In this document: in pieces, positions 46,743 through 54,608 of the stretch
Layout of the letters: every line of letters starts with the position of its first letter
How positions within the stretch are numbered: the stretch's first letter is position 1
Assembly (NCBI RefSeq): GCF_013394655.1
Contig: NZ_CP053351.1
Coordinates: 2,510,501 to 2,574,500, forward strand
Source: Winogradskyella schleiferi
GTDB lineage: Bacteria > Bacteroidota > Bacteroidia > Flavobacteriales > Flavobacteriaceae
Direction of reading: 5' to 3'
DNA: 64,000 nucleotides
The notes under the pieces: generated by a model
Told to the model about the DNA's origin: nothing
The model's database searches: none
What the model saw: the letters and a program-made list of their open reading frames with translations, nothing else
Position numbers and translations under genes: made by a program

Positions 46743-47530
46743 TACCCAAAAATAGCGGTTTTAATGGTAGATAGTAATTTTCCGTAATATTTTTTTGGTT
46801 CTAATTTTTTATGGTTTCCATTTTTAAGTATCACCAAAAAAGCTTTCCAATACCTTCTTTGGTGTATTAATTGAAACTCACTATAGCCCTTCCATGATCT
46901 GGCCCACAAATGTACCGCATAAGATGCTTCGGTTACGTAGATTAGATAATCGTTTTCTTTTCGTCTCAACTTTGAGTCTGGATTCGGATAAGCATAGAAA
47001 GCCTGGACATCCAAAATTAAAATATCGGAATAGGGTTTGGCTTCAAGCGCTTCTGTTTGATATGTTTTTTTAAAGACTGAAGTAAATATTTTTGGAATAA
47101 TTAAATTTTTATAATTAACGGGTTTCAAGACATCCACAGTATCATAATACTTTAGGCAATTTAATATGTAAGAGTGCCCTTTTTCTGCTCCAATAACTCC
47201 GCAGCTAATGTATGTTTTTGACTCTAATCCTACAAAACAAGGTTGGTCCAATAATTCTGAAAAATCCTTTAGCAATAGCATATCTGTATCTAAATAGACA
47301 CCTCCTTGTTCCGACAGCACTTTTAGCCTCACATAATCCGATACAAAAGCCCATTTTTTATCTTTTAGTGCCTGTTGTGCAAACGGATGCCTTAGGTCCG
47401 AGTTTGATTCGTTCCATAAAATAAGTTCAAAATCTGGCAAGTGCTTTTTCCATGATTCTATACATTCCTGAATCGTTTGTGACATTGGCTGACTACCAAA
47501 CCAACAGTAATGTATTTTTTTTGGAATCAT
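46742..47530 (-). CDS. Glycosyltransferase family 32 (OCH1/capsular type)
   Basis: MIPKKIHYCWFGSQPMSQTI is the GT32 start, and SDYVRLKVLSEQGGVYLDTD contains the metal-binding DxD (D81 and D83). The 262-aa size is standard for bacterial members, which move a hexose such as mannose or galactose with retention. It overlaps the GT4 gene downstream by one base and follows the GT2 gene by 2 bases. Confidence 0.92.
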   Translation of the reverse strand: MIPKKIHYCWFGSQPMSQTIQECIESWKKHLPDFELILWNESNSDLRHPFAQQALKDKKWAFVSDYVRLKVLSEQGGVYLDTDMLLLKDFSELLDQPCFVGLESKTYISCGVIGAEKGHSYILNCLKYYDTVDVLKPVNYKNLIIPKIFTSVFKKTYQTEALEAKPYSDILILDVQAFYAYPNPDSKLRRKENDYLIYVTEASYAVHLWARSWKGYSEFQLIHQRRYWKAFLVILKNGNHKKLEPKKYYGKLLSTIKTAIFG

Positions 47531-47532
47531 TA

Positions 47533-48465
47533 TTATTTTTGACTGAATGCTTTGTTAAAAAGTGTATAAATTAGTTGCTTATAATATACAATTAAAAACG
47601 ATATTGGTACTTTAGGAAATAAATATTCCCTTTTCAAATAGTCTTTTGAATTTACCGTTTGCTTTACCCAAAAATCTATAAGCCATTTGTAATTTGCATG
47701 ATAAGACACATCTTGCCCTAAAATATTCGAAGCGTTTTGTATAACCTTTATATTTTCCTTAATCTTTAAAATGGTTTTAGAGTTTTTGCTACTAGAGGCA
47801 GAAGCATCATGAACCCTTATAAAATTCAACGCTTTTGCCGTATAGGCAACATCGCCTTGGTCAAAGACCTGCACCCAAAACCACCAATCGCCACAGTATT
47901 TATATTGAATCGGGATTTCTATAGTTTTCAAGACCCGTTTTCTTATTAATGCTGAACTTACGTTTATTACTGGGCATTTGTATTTTCCGTAGTTACTTAG
48001 CATTCGTTTTCCATTTTCCACAAAATCCGAATCCCAAAGGTTAACGTTGAAGGTTGTCCACCAACTATTAATCTTTGTGACTTTGGTTTTCATATAGTAG
48101 TTGTTACTAATGCAATGCGCAACAACAACATCGTTATTTTCAAATTTGGGAACCAAGGTTTCGAGAAACCTTGCGTCCGCCCAATCGTCACTTTCTGCAA
48201 TCCAAATTAAATCGCCTTTAGAAAGATCAAATCCTTTTTGCCACATGCCAAACGGACTGCCACTATTGTTTTTATTTATCACAATATGGGCAATCTTTGG
48301 ATGGTCCCTGTACGTTTCCAATATGCGAACACTTTGATCTTTTGACACATCATCTAACAGAATGACTTCAAAATCCTGATAAGTTTGATTCAACACACTA
48401 TCGATACGTTGGTGTAAATAATCGCAATGGTTAAAATTTGGTATGATTACGGAAACTTTAGTCAT
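47533..48465 (-). CDS. Glycosyltransferase family 2, 310 aa
   Basis: A GT-A enzyme with VSVIIPNFNHCDYLHQRIDS, DFEVILLDDVSKDQS, GDLIWIAESDDWADARFLE (acidic metal site) and YKYCGDWWFWVQVFDQGDVA, the acceptor-side ED-like motif. It is the first gene after a 302-base repeat-bearing gap, so may start a transcript. Sugar unknown. Confidence 0.9.
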   Translation of the reverse strand: MTKVSVIIPNFNHCDYLHQRIDSVLNQTYQDFEVILLDDVSKDQSVRILETYRDHPKIAHIVINKNNSGSPFGMWQKGFDLSKGDLIWIAESDDWADARFLETLVPKFENNDVVVAHCISNNYYMKTKVTKINSWWTTFNVNLWDSDFVENGKRMLSNYGKYKCPVINVSSALIRKRVLKTIEIPIQYKYCGDWWFWVQVFDQGDVAYTAKALNFIRVHDASASSSKNSKTILKIKENIKVIQNASNILGQDVSYHANYKWLIDFWVKQTVNSKDYLKREYLFPKVPISFLIVYYKQLIYTLFNKAFSQK

Positions 48466-48767
48466 TTTAATTAACTTGATGCCTATAAAATAGCGTATTT
48501 ATTAATATCCCTTATTTTTTGAAATTATTACATTATTGTCCGATAAAAGACAAAAGATCGCTCCACTATTAGAATCTACCTTCCTGCCGGCAGGAAGGAA
48601 CATTAGACTAAACTGTAACTAACTGAGAAACAAAATAAAATTATTGTACCGTTTTTAAGTTTCATGATTTATTAAATAGCATAGTCTAAAATTTTTAAAC
48701 CTCTAAAAACCCTATAAAACCAACAAATCCAACGAACACACTTTATTTTAATCGGACACCAATAATA
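48466..48767. other. 302-base intergenic region without genes
   Basis: It holds repeat element B (48537-48640) and AT-rich spacer; no credible coding frame. The part left of the element (48466-48536) would be the leader of the GT2 gene. No exact minus-strand TAnnTTTG was found. Confidence 0.6.
48537..48640 (-). repeat. Repeat element B with a GCCGGC palindrome core
   Basis: Flanks GATAAAAGACAAAAGA, CGCTC, TTAG and AACATTAGACTAAA, AACTGAGAAACAAA match element A at 39660. The centre is the perfect 20-base palindrome CCTTCCTGCCGGCAGGAAGG (48579-48598), unrelated to the core of A. Confidence 0.65.
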
Positions 48768-49610
48768 TTATTTTTCCTTAAAAATTTTAAAGCCAAAAAA
48801 CGTATTAAAAAACAGATTGGCAATCGCTCTTTTATCTTTCGATAATTTATTATATGATTTTTTTAAGTTTGCGTAATCCTTATGGATCTTTTGAAACGAA
48901 CCAAAATCGTCAATGTATATGTCTGCATGTTTTTTACTAATATAAGCACACATCATTTCGTTTTTATTGGAGTCTATACTTAAGTCCGCTTGTCTGGACC
49001 TTTCTTTTATTCTATAGAAAAAACCTACGTAATCTAATTGTTTAACCTCGCCTCCATTTTTCAGTAATGCAATCCAAAATTCCCAATCTTCGAGCCCATG
49101 GGTCATATTTGTATCATAGCCACAAATGGCATTCCAGTCTTCTTTTTTGAATATTGCAGAACAGAAAATCATATTGACATACCGTAGTTTTTCCATGGAA
49201 AAAACGGGTAGTACCCAATACCCAGTTTCTGTTCCAAATTTTTTAGCCTTACAATACACTACTTTTAAATCCGGATGTTTATTGAATTCCGAAATGCCTA
49301 GCTCTACATAACGAGTCCCAAATATATCGTCGCCATCCAATGGTAAAATATAAGTACCAAGAGCTTTTTCAATACCGATATTTCTAGCATTACTTACGCC
49401 TTTATTTACACTAGCGATGTATTGGAATCGAATATCTTTTTTTAACCATTTTAATATTACTTCTTCCGTATGGTCTGTAGAGCCATCATTTACAATAATA
49501 CATTCCCAATTCTGATACGTTTGCTCTAAAACGGAATTAAGTGCCTCATCAATGAAAGGTGCTTGGTTGTAGCAAGTTACCACTATGGAGATTATAGGTG
49601 TACTAGGCAT
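48768..49610 (-). CDS. Glycosyltransferase family 2, 280 aa
   Basis: The GT-A motifs are IISIVVTCYNQAPFIDEALN, WECIIVNDGSTDHTEEVI, GTYILPLDGDDIFGTRYVE (DGDD metal site) and MTHGLEDWEFWIALLKNGG. ATG 49610 (MPSTPIISI) is taken as start; TTG 49619 is possible. It overlaps the pyruvyl transferase gene by 8 bases. It is the last gene before the element B gap. Confidence 0.9.
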   Translation of the reverse strand: MPSTPIISIVVTCYNQAPFIDEALNSVLEQTYQNWECIIVNDGSTDHTEEVILKWLKKDIRFQYIASVNKGVSNARNIGIEKALGTYILPLDGDDIFGTRYVELGISEFNKHPDLKVVYCKAKKFGTETGYWVLPVFSMEKLRYVNMIFCSAIFKKEDWNAICGYDTNMTHGLEDWEFWIALLKNGGEVKQLDYVGFFYRIKERSRQADLSIDSNKNEMMCAYISKKHADIYIDDFGSFQKIHKDYANLKKSYNKLSKDKRAIANLFFNTFFGFKIFKEK

Positions 49611-50466
49611 GGTTTTCAAAATAACTTCTAATTAATAATTTAAATCTTTTGGTCTTTTGAAAAGGAAAAGTACGTGTTAAATCTTTAATTATCTTATTTA
49701 GGAAATGGATTGTGGGCAAAGACGATGCCTTATGTGTTTCAAAAATAGACTTTAATTCACATGAATCGTAGGGTTTAAATTCTATAGGCTTTGAAGTCTT
49801 TAAACCTATTGAACTAAAATAATCTTCAAATTTAATATCATCTCCTGCTAATTTATCCGATATTTTAGTCCAAAGTGCCGGAATCCTAAAAGTATGGGCA
49901 ACAATTAGCCCATGAAGAGATGATGACAAGATATGTTCACACTGCAGAAACTGATTAATAACATCCTCTACATTGTCCGTTATCAGGTTTATGATTTTTA
50001 TGTTTGTTTGATTGGAATACTGTGCTTTCACATTATCGTAATCTACAAAATGCGGGACAATACCATATTCATATTTAATGGTTTCTGGTTTTTGTTTAAA
50101 GAACAGCGCCAACAAAACAGCTGGGTCACCATAGACTTCCGGGACTTTATAACCTAACTCTAACAATCTTTCCCTTGTTTTGGGTCCTCTTACAGCTAAA
50201 AATTTTCCCTTTTTCACTTTTTCTTTAGAGTGCATTATTCCGGCACCCCAAATAATACTGTGCGTTGTAGCCGCACTAATGATACTCCCGATTATTAAGT
50301 AATGTTTTCTTTTAAAAATTTTGAATGTGGTATTGGTATTTGGTCTTACCCACTGAAAATCCTCTGAAGTAGTGTTTTGAAGCAAATATGGCACTAAAGC
50401 ATCGCCAAAATTTTCAAGTTTTGAATCTTCAAATCTAGCTTTGGACCACCAGTAAACATCTTTCAT
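49603..50466 (-). CDS. Polysaccharide pyruvyl transferase family protein
   Basis: The 287-aa protein has WWSKARFEDSKLENFGDALV, IIWGAGIMHSKEK, FLAVRGPKTRERLLELGYK, EVYGDPAVLLALFF and HILSSSLHGLIVAHTFRIPA, the full set of CsaB/WcaK-type motifs. It transfers pyruvate from phosphoenolpyruvate to a sugar as a ketal, adding negative charge. It overlaps the sulfotransferase gene by 4 bases (ATGA), pairing two acidic decorations. Confidence 0.9.
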   Translation of the reverse strand: MKDVYWWSKARFEDSKLENFGDALVPYLLQNTTSEDFQWVRPNTNTTFKIFKRKHYLIIGSIISAATTHSIIWGAGIMHSKEKVKKGKFLAVRGPKTRERLLELGYKVPEVYGDPAVLLALFFKQKPETIKYEYGIVPHFVDYDNVKAQYSNQTNIKIINLITDNVEDVINQFLQCEHILSSSLHGLIVAHTFRIPALWTKISDKLAGDDIKFEDYFSSIGLKTSKPIEFKPYDSCELKSIFETHKASSLPTIHFLNKIIKDLTRTFPFQKTKRFKLLIRSYFENHA

Positions 50467-51209
50467 ACTAGAGCTGTATAATTATCTTCAAGAACTTCAT
50501 CTATATTTTTAATTTGATCATCTGTTAATTCCGATTTCCACCGATCTATATTACTCGAAATAAGTGCTTCAGAATTTATATGGTTTTCAAGTTTTAAAAA
50601 CCTTTCAAGTTTTATCATTAACCCATTATAATCATTGTAAAAATCTTCATAATCGACAACTAATACATTTTCAGGAAATTTAGTTTCCAAATAAGTGAGT
50701 CTGTCATAATGCGATTTCCATCTTAAAGCACATTTGGACTCCAAAGGTAAATCCTTAAACAATTCGTAATTTTTTTCAGTTATTCCAAGAAATGGATTAA
50801 CCTGATTTAAAGGCAATATGTTGTACCATTCCAAAACACCTTTATGGTTTAACATACTAGCTATTGTGGCATAAACGTTCCGTTTTATCCCTATAAACTT
50901 AGCGGTTTCGAAATAGTCTAGAATTTCTTCTACCAACCAAATATTAGGATGTGTTTTTTCCAAAACGAAAGATTTATTAGTTTGTCTAAATACTGAATTA
51001 TAAAGCTTTAATATCTTCTTTATATCACTTTTTTTTCTATTTGGATTTATTGCAACGTCAGTAACTTTTTTAAATAATTTTGGATCTTCTATGAACGCTT
51101 CAACTTCAGCAATATGACCGACTGTTCTACCTAATAAGTGCGTTCCAGAGCGTCCAGAACCTATTATAAATATTAATGTTTTATCTATGGCTTTTTTTGA
51201 AAACAACAT
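50463..51209 (-). CDS. PAPS-dependent sulfotransferase
   Basis: IFIIGSGRSGTHLLGRTVGH (about 14-33) is the 5'-phosphosulfate loop of sulfotransferases, and KFIGIKRNVYATIASMLNH holds the 3'-phosphate binding Arg and Ser. The 248-aa size fits Sulfotransfer_1/3 families. It probably sulfates a sugar hydroxyl, as in marine polysaccharides; a different acceptor cannot be excluded. It lies 4 bases after the wzt stop. Confidence 0.85.
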   Translation of the reverse strand: MLFSKKAIDKTLIFIIGSGRSGTHLLGRTVGHIAEVEAFIEDPKLFKKVTDVAINPNRKKSDIKKILKLYNSVFRQTNKSFVLEKTHPNIWLVEEILDYFETAKFIGIKRNVYATIASMLNHKGVLEWYNILPLNQVNPFLGITEKNYELFKDLPLESKCALRWKSHYDRLTYLETKFPENVLVVDYEDFYNDYNGLMIKLERFLKLENHINSEALISSNIDRWKSELTDDQIKNIDEVLEDNYTALV

Positions 51210-51213
51210 ACGT

Positions 51214-52482
51214 TTAATTTACTTTTAATTCCCAGTCAAAAATTAATTTTAATGAACCAGGAGTTTTTCCCATCCATTCCCCTAAAGCTTTTGTTTCTTG
51301 TATTACAGAAAATTGAATGACATCATTCATTGAAAAAACACGCTTTCTATTTTTTGTAATTCTAAAATCGACATAGAAATTCCCTTCATTAAAAAATAGT
51401 TTAGGCAAATTTAAGACAACAGTATAATTGCCTTCCTTATTTATTAAAAATTTACTATGATTATTATTTGCCGTAAAAATGCATCTGCCTTGATCATCTT
51501 TAAACATCAAGATAAAATTAATAGGCTCTTGATCATACTTCTCTATCTGAAATTCTACTTGCAATTCATCTTCTCTTGTAATGGGAAATTCGAAATTTTT
51601 ATCTTTAGATTTAGCACCAATACTTTTAATTTTGAAATCGAATGCATCAAATTCAGAAGTACTAAAGCTATGGAAATTAGAAACTCCTACTTCATTCCCG
51701 AGTTTTAGATAGTAATTGATGGCTTCATCAGACGTGCCTTTAAATACTTTTTTGCCATGTTCTAAAACAATTGCTTTAGTGCATAAGCTCTTAACTGCAG
51801 CCATATTATGACTTACAAATAAAACTGTTCGTCCATCGGTTTTTGAAATATCTTGCATTTTACCAATAGCCTTTTTCTGAAACTCTGCATCTCCAACAGC
51901 AAGCACCTCATCAATAACCAAAATATCGGGTTCTAAAAATGCAGCTACAGCAAATGCCAAGCGCACGCGCATACCGGAAGAATAGCGTTTTACAGGTGTA
52001 TCTACATAACGTTCGCAGCCAGAAAATTCAATAATTTCGTTCTCCTTAGACTTTATTTCAGATTTGTTCATGCCTAAAATAGCACCATTGAGGTAGATAT
52101 TTTCACGACCTGTAAGTTCGGGATGAAACCCTGTGCCTACTTCTAATAAAGAAGCTATGCGTCCTTTTGTCTTTATTTGGCCTGTGGTCGGGATAGTTAC
52201 TCGTGATAATATTTTTAATAAAGTGCTTTTACCCGCTCCATTTTTACCAATTATACCTAAAACCTCGCCTTGATGAACTTCAAAATTAATATCTTGCAAA
52301 GCCCACACATAATCACTATTGGCTTTAGTGGCTCTATCATTTACCTCACCAACCTTTAAATAGGGATCCTCTTTTCCACGGATTCCGGCCCACCACCTAT
52401 TAAGGTCATGACTAATGGTGCCTGTCCCTACTAATCCAAGTCGATATTGTTTACTTATATTTTCGGCCTTAAGTATTACCAT
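51214..52482 (-). CDS. wzt: Polysaccharide ABC exporter ATP-binding protein Wzt, with C-terminal binding domain
   Basis: The ATPase domain has GIIGKNGAGKSTLLKIL, the Wzt/TagH-type ASLLEVGTGFHPELTGREN, signature RYSSGMRVRLAFAVA and ILVIDEVLAVGD. After residue about 250 a beta-sandwich domain of some 170 residues follows (FDAFDFKIKSIG to FDWELKVN), the Wzt_C type that in ABC-dependent O-antigens binds the non-reducing-end modification. It works with Wzm to carry the lipid-linked chain across the inner membrane. Confidence 0.92.
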   Translation of the reverse strand: MVILKAENISKQYRLGLVGTGTISHDLNRWWAGIRGKEDPYLKVGEVNDRATKANSDYVWALQDINFEVHQGEVLGIIGKNGAGKSTLLKILSRVTIPTTGQIKTKGRIASLLEVGTGFHPELTGRENIYLNGAILGMNKSEIKSKENEIIEFSGCERYVDTPVKRYSSGMRVRLAFAVAAFLEPDILVIDEVLAVGDAEFQKKAIGKMQDISKTDGRTVLFVSHNMAAVKSLCTKAIVLEHGKKVFKGTSDEAINYYLKLGNEVGVSNFHSFSTSEFDAFDFKIKSIGAKSKDKNFEFPITREDELQVEFQIEKYDQEPINFILMFKDDQGRCIFTANNNHSKFLINKEGNYTVVLNLPKLFFNEGNFYVDFRITKNRKRVFSMNDVIQFSVIQETKALGEWMGKTPGSLKLIFDWELKVN

Positions 52483-52510
52483 TGAAAATTCTTATACTTT
52501 ATTCTTTTCT

Positions 52511-52580
52511 CTCATAACTAATAACTCACAACTCATAGCTCATAACTCATAACTTAAAACTCACAACTCATAACTGATTA
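52511..52580. repeat. Tandem heptamer array CTCATAA between wzt and wzm
   Basis: Ten consecutive 7-base units fit CTCATAA or close variants (CTCACAA, CTAATAA, CTCATAG, CTTAAAA, CTGATTA). The last unit covers the wzm stop codon, and the array fills most of the 95-base space before wzt. Confidence 0.8.
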
Positions 52581-53441
52581 AACAGTATCAATAAACGTCT
52601 TCTCTGTTCTATTAAATATAATAATTCCTAAAAACAAAATAAACAGTGTAACTGCAACAGTGTACAAAACCCCAAACCAGCTAAACGTGCCTGTGCTTAA
52701 CAACATATACCTTGTAGTCTCTACAATATAAGCTAACGGATTATATTCTACAATCCAGGCAATTTTTGGTAATTTTTCCCGCATTAATGCCAGGGGATAC
52801 ATTACTGCAGAAACATACATTAATAATTGCGCTCCAAAACTCACTAAAAATTTCAAATCTCTATATTTTGTTACCAAACTAGAAATAATCATTCCAAATC
52901 CAAGTCCCAATAAGCCCATGAATAACACCTCCAAAGGAAAAAACAGAATACCACTATTTAAATGTATATCAGCTCCACTGACATAATAAAATACATAGAA
53001 GGCTATAAAAATCAACAACTGAATACCAAATTTCAATAAGTTGGATATTATTATGGATAAAGGCATAATAATCCGAGGAAAATAAACCTTCCCAAAAATT
53101 GCAGCGTTGGTTGTAAATGTATCACTAGTGGCAGTTAAACAGGTATTAAAATAATTCCAGATAGATACTCCTGCTAAATTAAATAAGAACGGTGGTACTG
53201 TACCGGTTTCTATATTAGCTACTTTATTAAAAATGAGGGTAAATGTAAGTGCAGTAAATAAAGGCTGAATTAAATACCAAAGCGGTCCTAAAACGGTCTG
53301 TTTATAAACAGTAACCACATCACGTTTAACGAATAAGAACAATAAATCGCGATAGCGCCAAATTTCTTTAAAGTTAAAGTCGATTAACTTCCGTTTTGAA
53401 GAAATGGTGTACAACCACCCGTCATCATCTATCTTGCTCAA
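52578..53441 (-). CDS. wzm: Polysaccharide ABC exporter permease Wzm
   Basis: An ABC-2 type permease of 287 aa with six spans. The N-terminal amphipathic part YRDLLFLFVKRDVVTVYKQT and GPLWYLIQPLFTALTFTLIF are typical of Wzm/TagG. It forms the pore through which the polyprenyl-linked polysaccharide leaves the cytoplasm. The start is TTG 53441 (MSKIDDDGW); no upstream ATG. Its leader carries a 17-base inverted repeat whose near arm ends 4 bases before the TTG. Confidence 0.92.
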   Translation of the reverse strand: MSKIDDDGWLYTISSKRKLIDFNFKEIWRYRDLLFLFVKRDVVTVYKQTVLGPLWYLIQPLFTALTFTLIFNKVANIETGTVPPFLFNLAGVSIWNYFNTCLTATSDTFTTNAAIFGKVYFPRIIMPLSIIISNLLKFGIQLLIFIAFYVFYYVSGADIHLNSGILFFPLEVLFMGLLGLGFGMIISSLVTKYRDLKFLVSFGAQLLMYVSAVMYPLALMREKLPKIAWIVEYNPLAYIVETTRYMLLSTGTFSWFGVLYTVAVTLFILFLGIIIFNRTEKTFIDTV

Positions 53442-53445
53442 TGTA

Positions 53446-53543
53446 AGTCCTGTTTTTGATTGGGTAAATATAATAATTCCGTAGTAATACTGAAAAATAG
53501 TCTATAAAATAATGGTTACTCTAGGGCAATTAAAAACAGGACT
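53446..53543. repeat. 98-bp element with 17-bp terminal inverted repeats upstream of wzm
   Basis: AGTCCTGTTTTTGATTG (53446-53462) and CAATTAAAAACAGGACT (53527-53543) pair at 16 of 17 positions, with 64 bases between. It resembles a tiny non-autonomous transposable element or a leader RNA structure. Confidence 0.65.
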
Positions 53544-53627
53544 GTATTTGAAAAACAAAATGTATTAAATTTAAATATAGGCTTTAACTGGAATTTAAAC
53601 TAAAGTCTTCTTAATATCAAGTTCTAA

Positions 53628-54608
53628 CTAAGAATTAAAACTATCCCATGTGATTTTCAAGCCCTCCCTTACGGTATATTTTGGTTTGTAACCAAGAAGT
53701 TTTTCACCTTTAGAAATATCTGCTAAAGAATCTCTAACATCCCCTTGTCGATTAGGCCCATAAATAGCTTTTAAATCAGAATCTGCAGCTATCCTTAATG
53801 ATTCCCATAGGTAATTTATAGTAATACGTTCGCCGCAAGCCACATTAAAAACTTCATTTTTCGCTTCTTTTGAAGCAAAGAATCCTTTTACATTAGCTTG
53901 CACAACATTATCTATAAATGTAAAATCCCTTGTTTGTTCTCCGTCTCCATTGATCTTGGAAGGCTCATTATCTTTAAGCGCTTGCATAAATAACGGAATT
54001 ACCGCGGCATATGCTCCACTCGGACTTTGTTTTGGCCCAAAAACGTTAAAATATCTAAGACCAATAACATCGGTATCATAGGTTGTCCCAAATACATCTG
54101 CATATAACTCGTTAACATACTTTGTCACAGCGTAAGGAGATAAAGGTTTTCCAATCGTATCTTCAACTTTAGGCAAGGCTTTACTATCACCATAAGTTGA
54201 ACTTGACGCTGCATATACCATACGTTTCACGGTTGGACTATCCTTCAGCGCAATCATCATATTTAAGAATCCAGAAATATTAACTTCATTAGTTGTAGCT
54301 GGATCATTGATAGAACGCGGAACAGAGCCTAAAGCGGCTTGGTGAGAGACATAGTCAATCCCATCCATTGCTTTTTTACAAGTTTCTAATTCTCTAATGT
54401 CACCTTCAATAAGTTCGAAGGCAGGATTATCCATAAACTCTGTTAAGTTTTCGCGATGACCATTTGAAAAGTTATCTAAAATCCGTACTTTTTTAGCATT
54501 ATACTTTAATAGGTATTCAGTAAGGTTAGAGCCAATAAAGCCTCCACCACCTGTGATTAAGAAACTTAACTTTGAAAGGTCTGTGGTATGATGTGGATTT
54601 GAGTACAT
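53628..54608 (-). CDS. SDR-type UDP-N-acetylglucosamine 4-epimerase (WbpP/TviC-like)
   Basis: LITGGGGFIGSNLTEYLL is the NAD-binding glycine motif; the catalytic pattern is S136-S137 in YAASSSTYG and Y159-AVT-K163. The region ALGSVPRSINDPATTNEVN and FGPKQSPSGAYAAVIP are typical of WbpP/TviC, which interconvert UDP-GlcNAc and UDP-GalNAc or their acids. It overlaps the dehydrogenase gene by one base (TAATG), exactly like the wbpO-wbpP and tviB-tviC pairs. Product predicted: UDP-GalNAc or UDP-GalNAcA. Confidence 0.88.
   Translation of the reverse strand: MYSNPHHTTDLSKLSFLITGGGGFIGSNLTEYLLKYNAKKVRILDNFSNGHRENLTEFMDNPAFELIEGDIRELETCKKAMDGIDYVSHQAALGSVPRSINDPATTNEVNISGFLNMMIALKDSPTVKRMVYAASSSTYGDSKALPKVEDTIGKPLSPYAVTKYVNELYADVFGTTYDTDVIGLRYFNVFGPKQSPSGAYAAVIPLFMQALKDNEPSKINGDGEQTRDFTFIDNVVQANVKGFFASKEAKNEVFNVACGERITINYLWESLRIAADSDLKAIYGPNRQGDVRDSLADISKGEKLLGYKPKYTVREGLKITWDSFNS

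Noticed and set aside
52511..52580. Heptamer array considered as a CRISPR-like array
   Set aside because: Units are 7 bases without spacers and no cas genes are present, so it is a simple tandem repeat.
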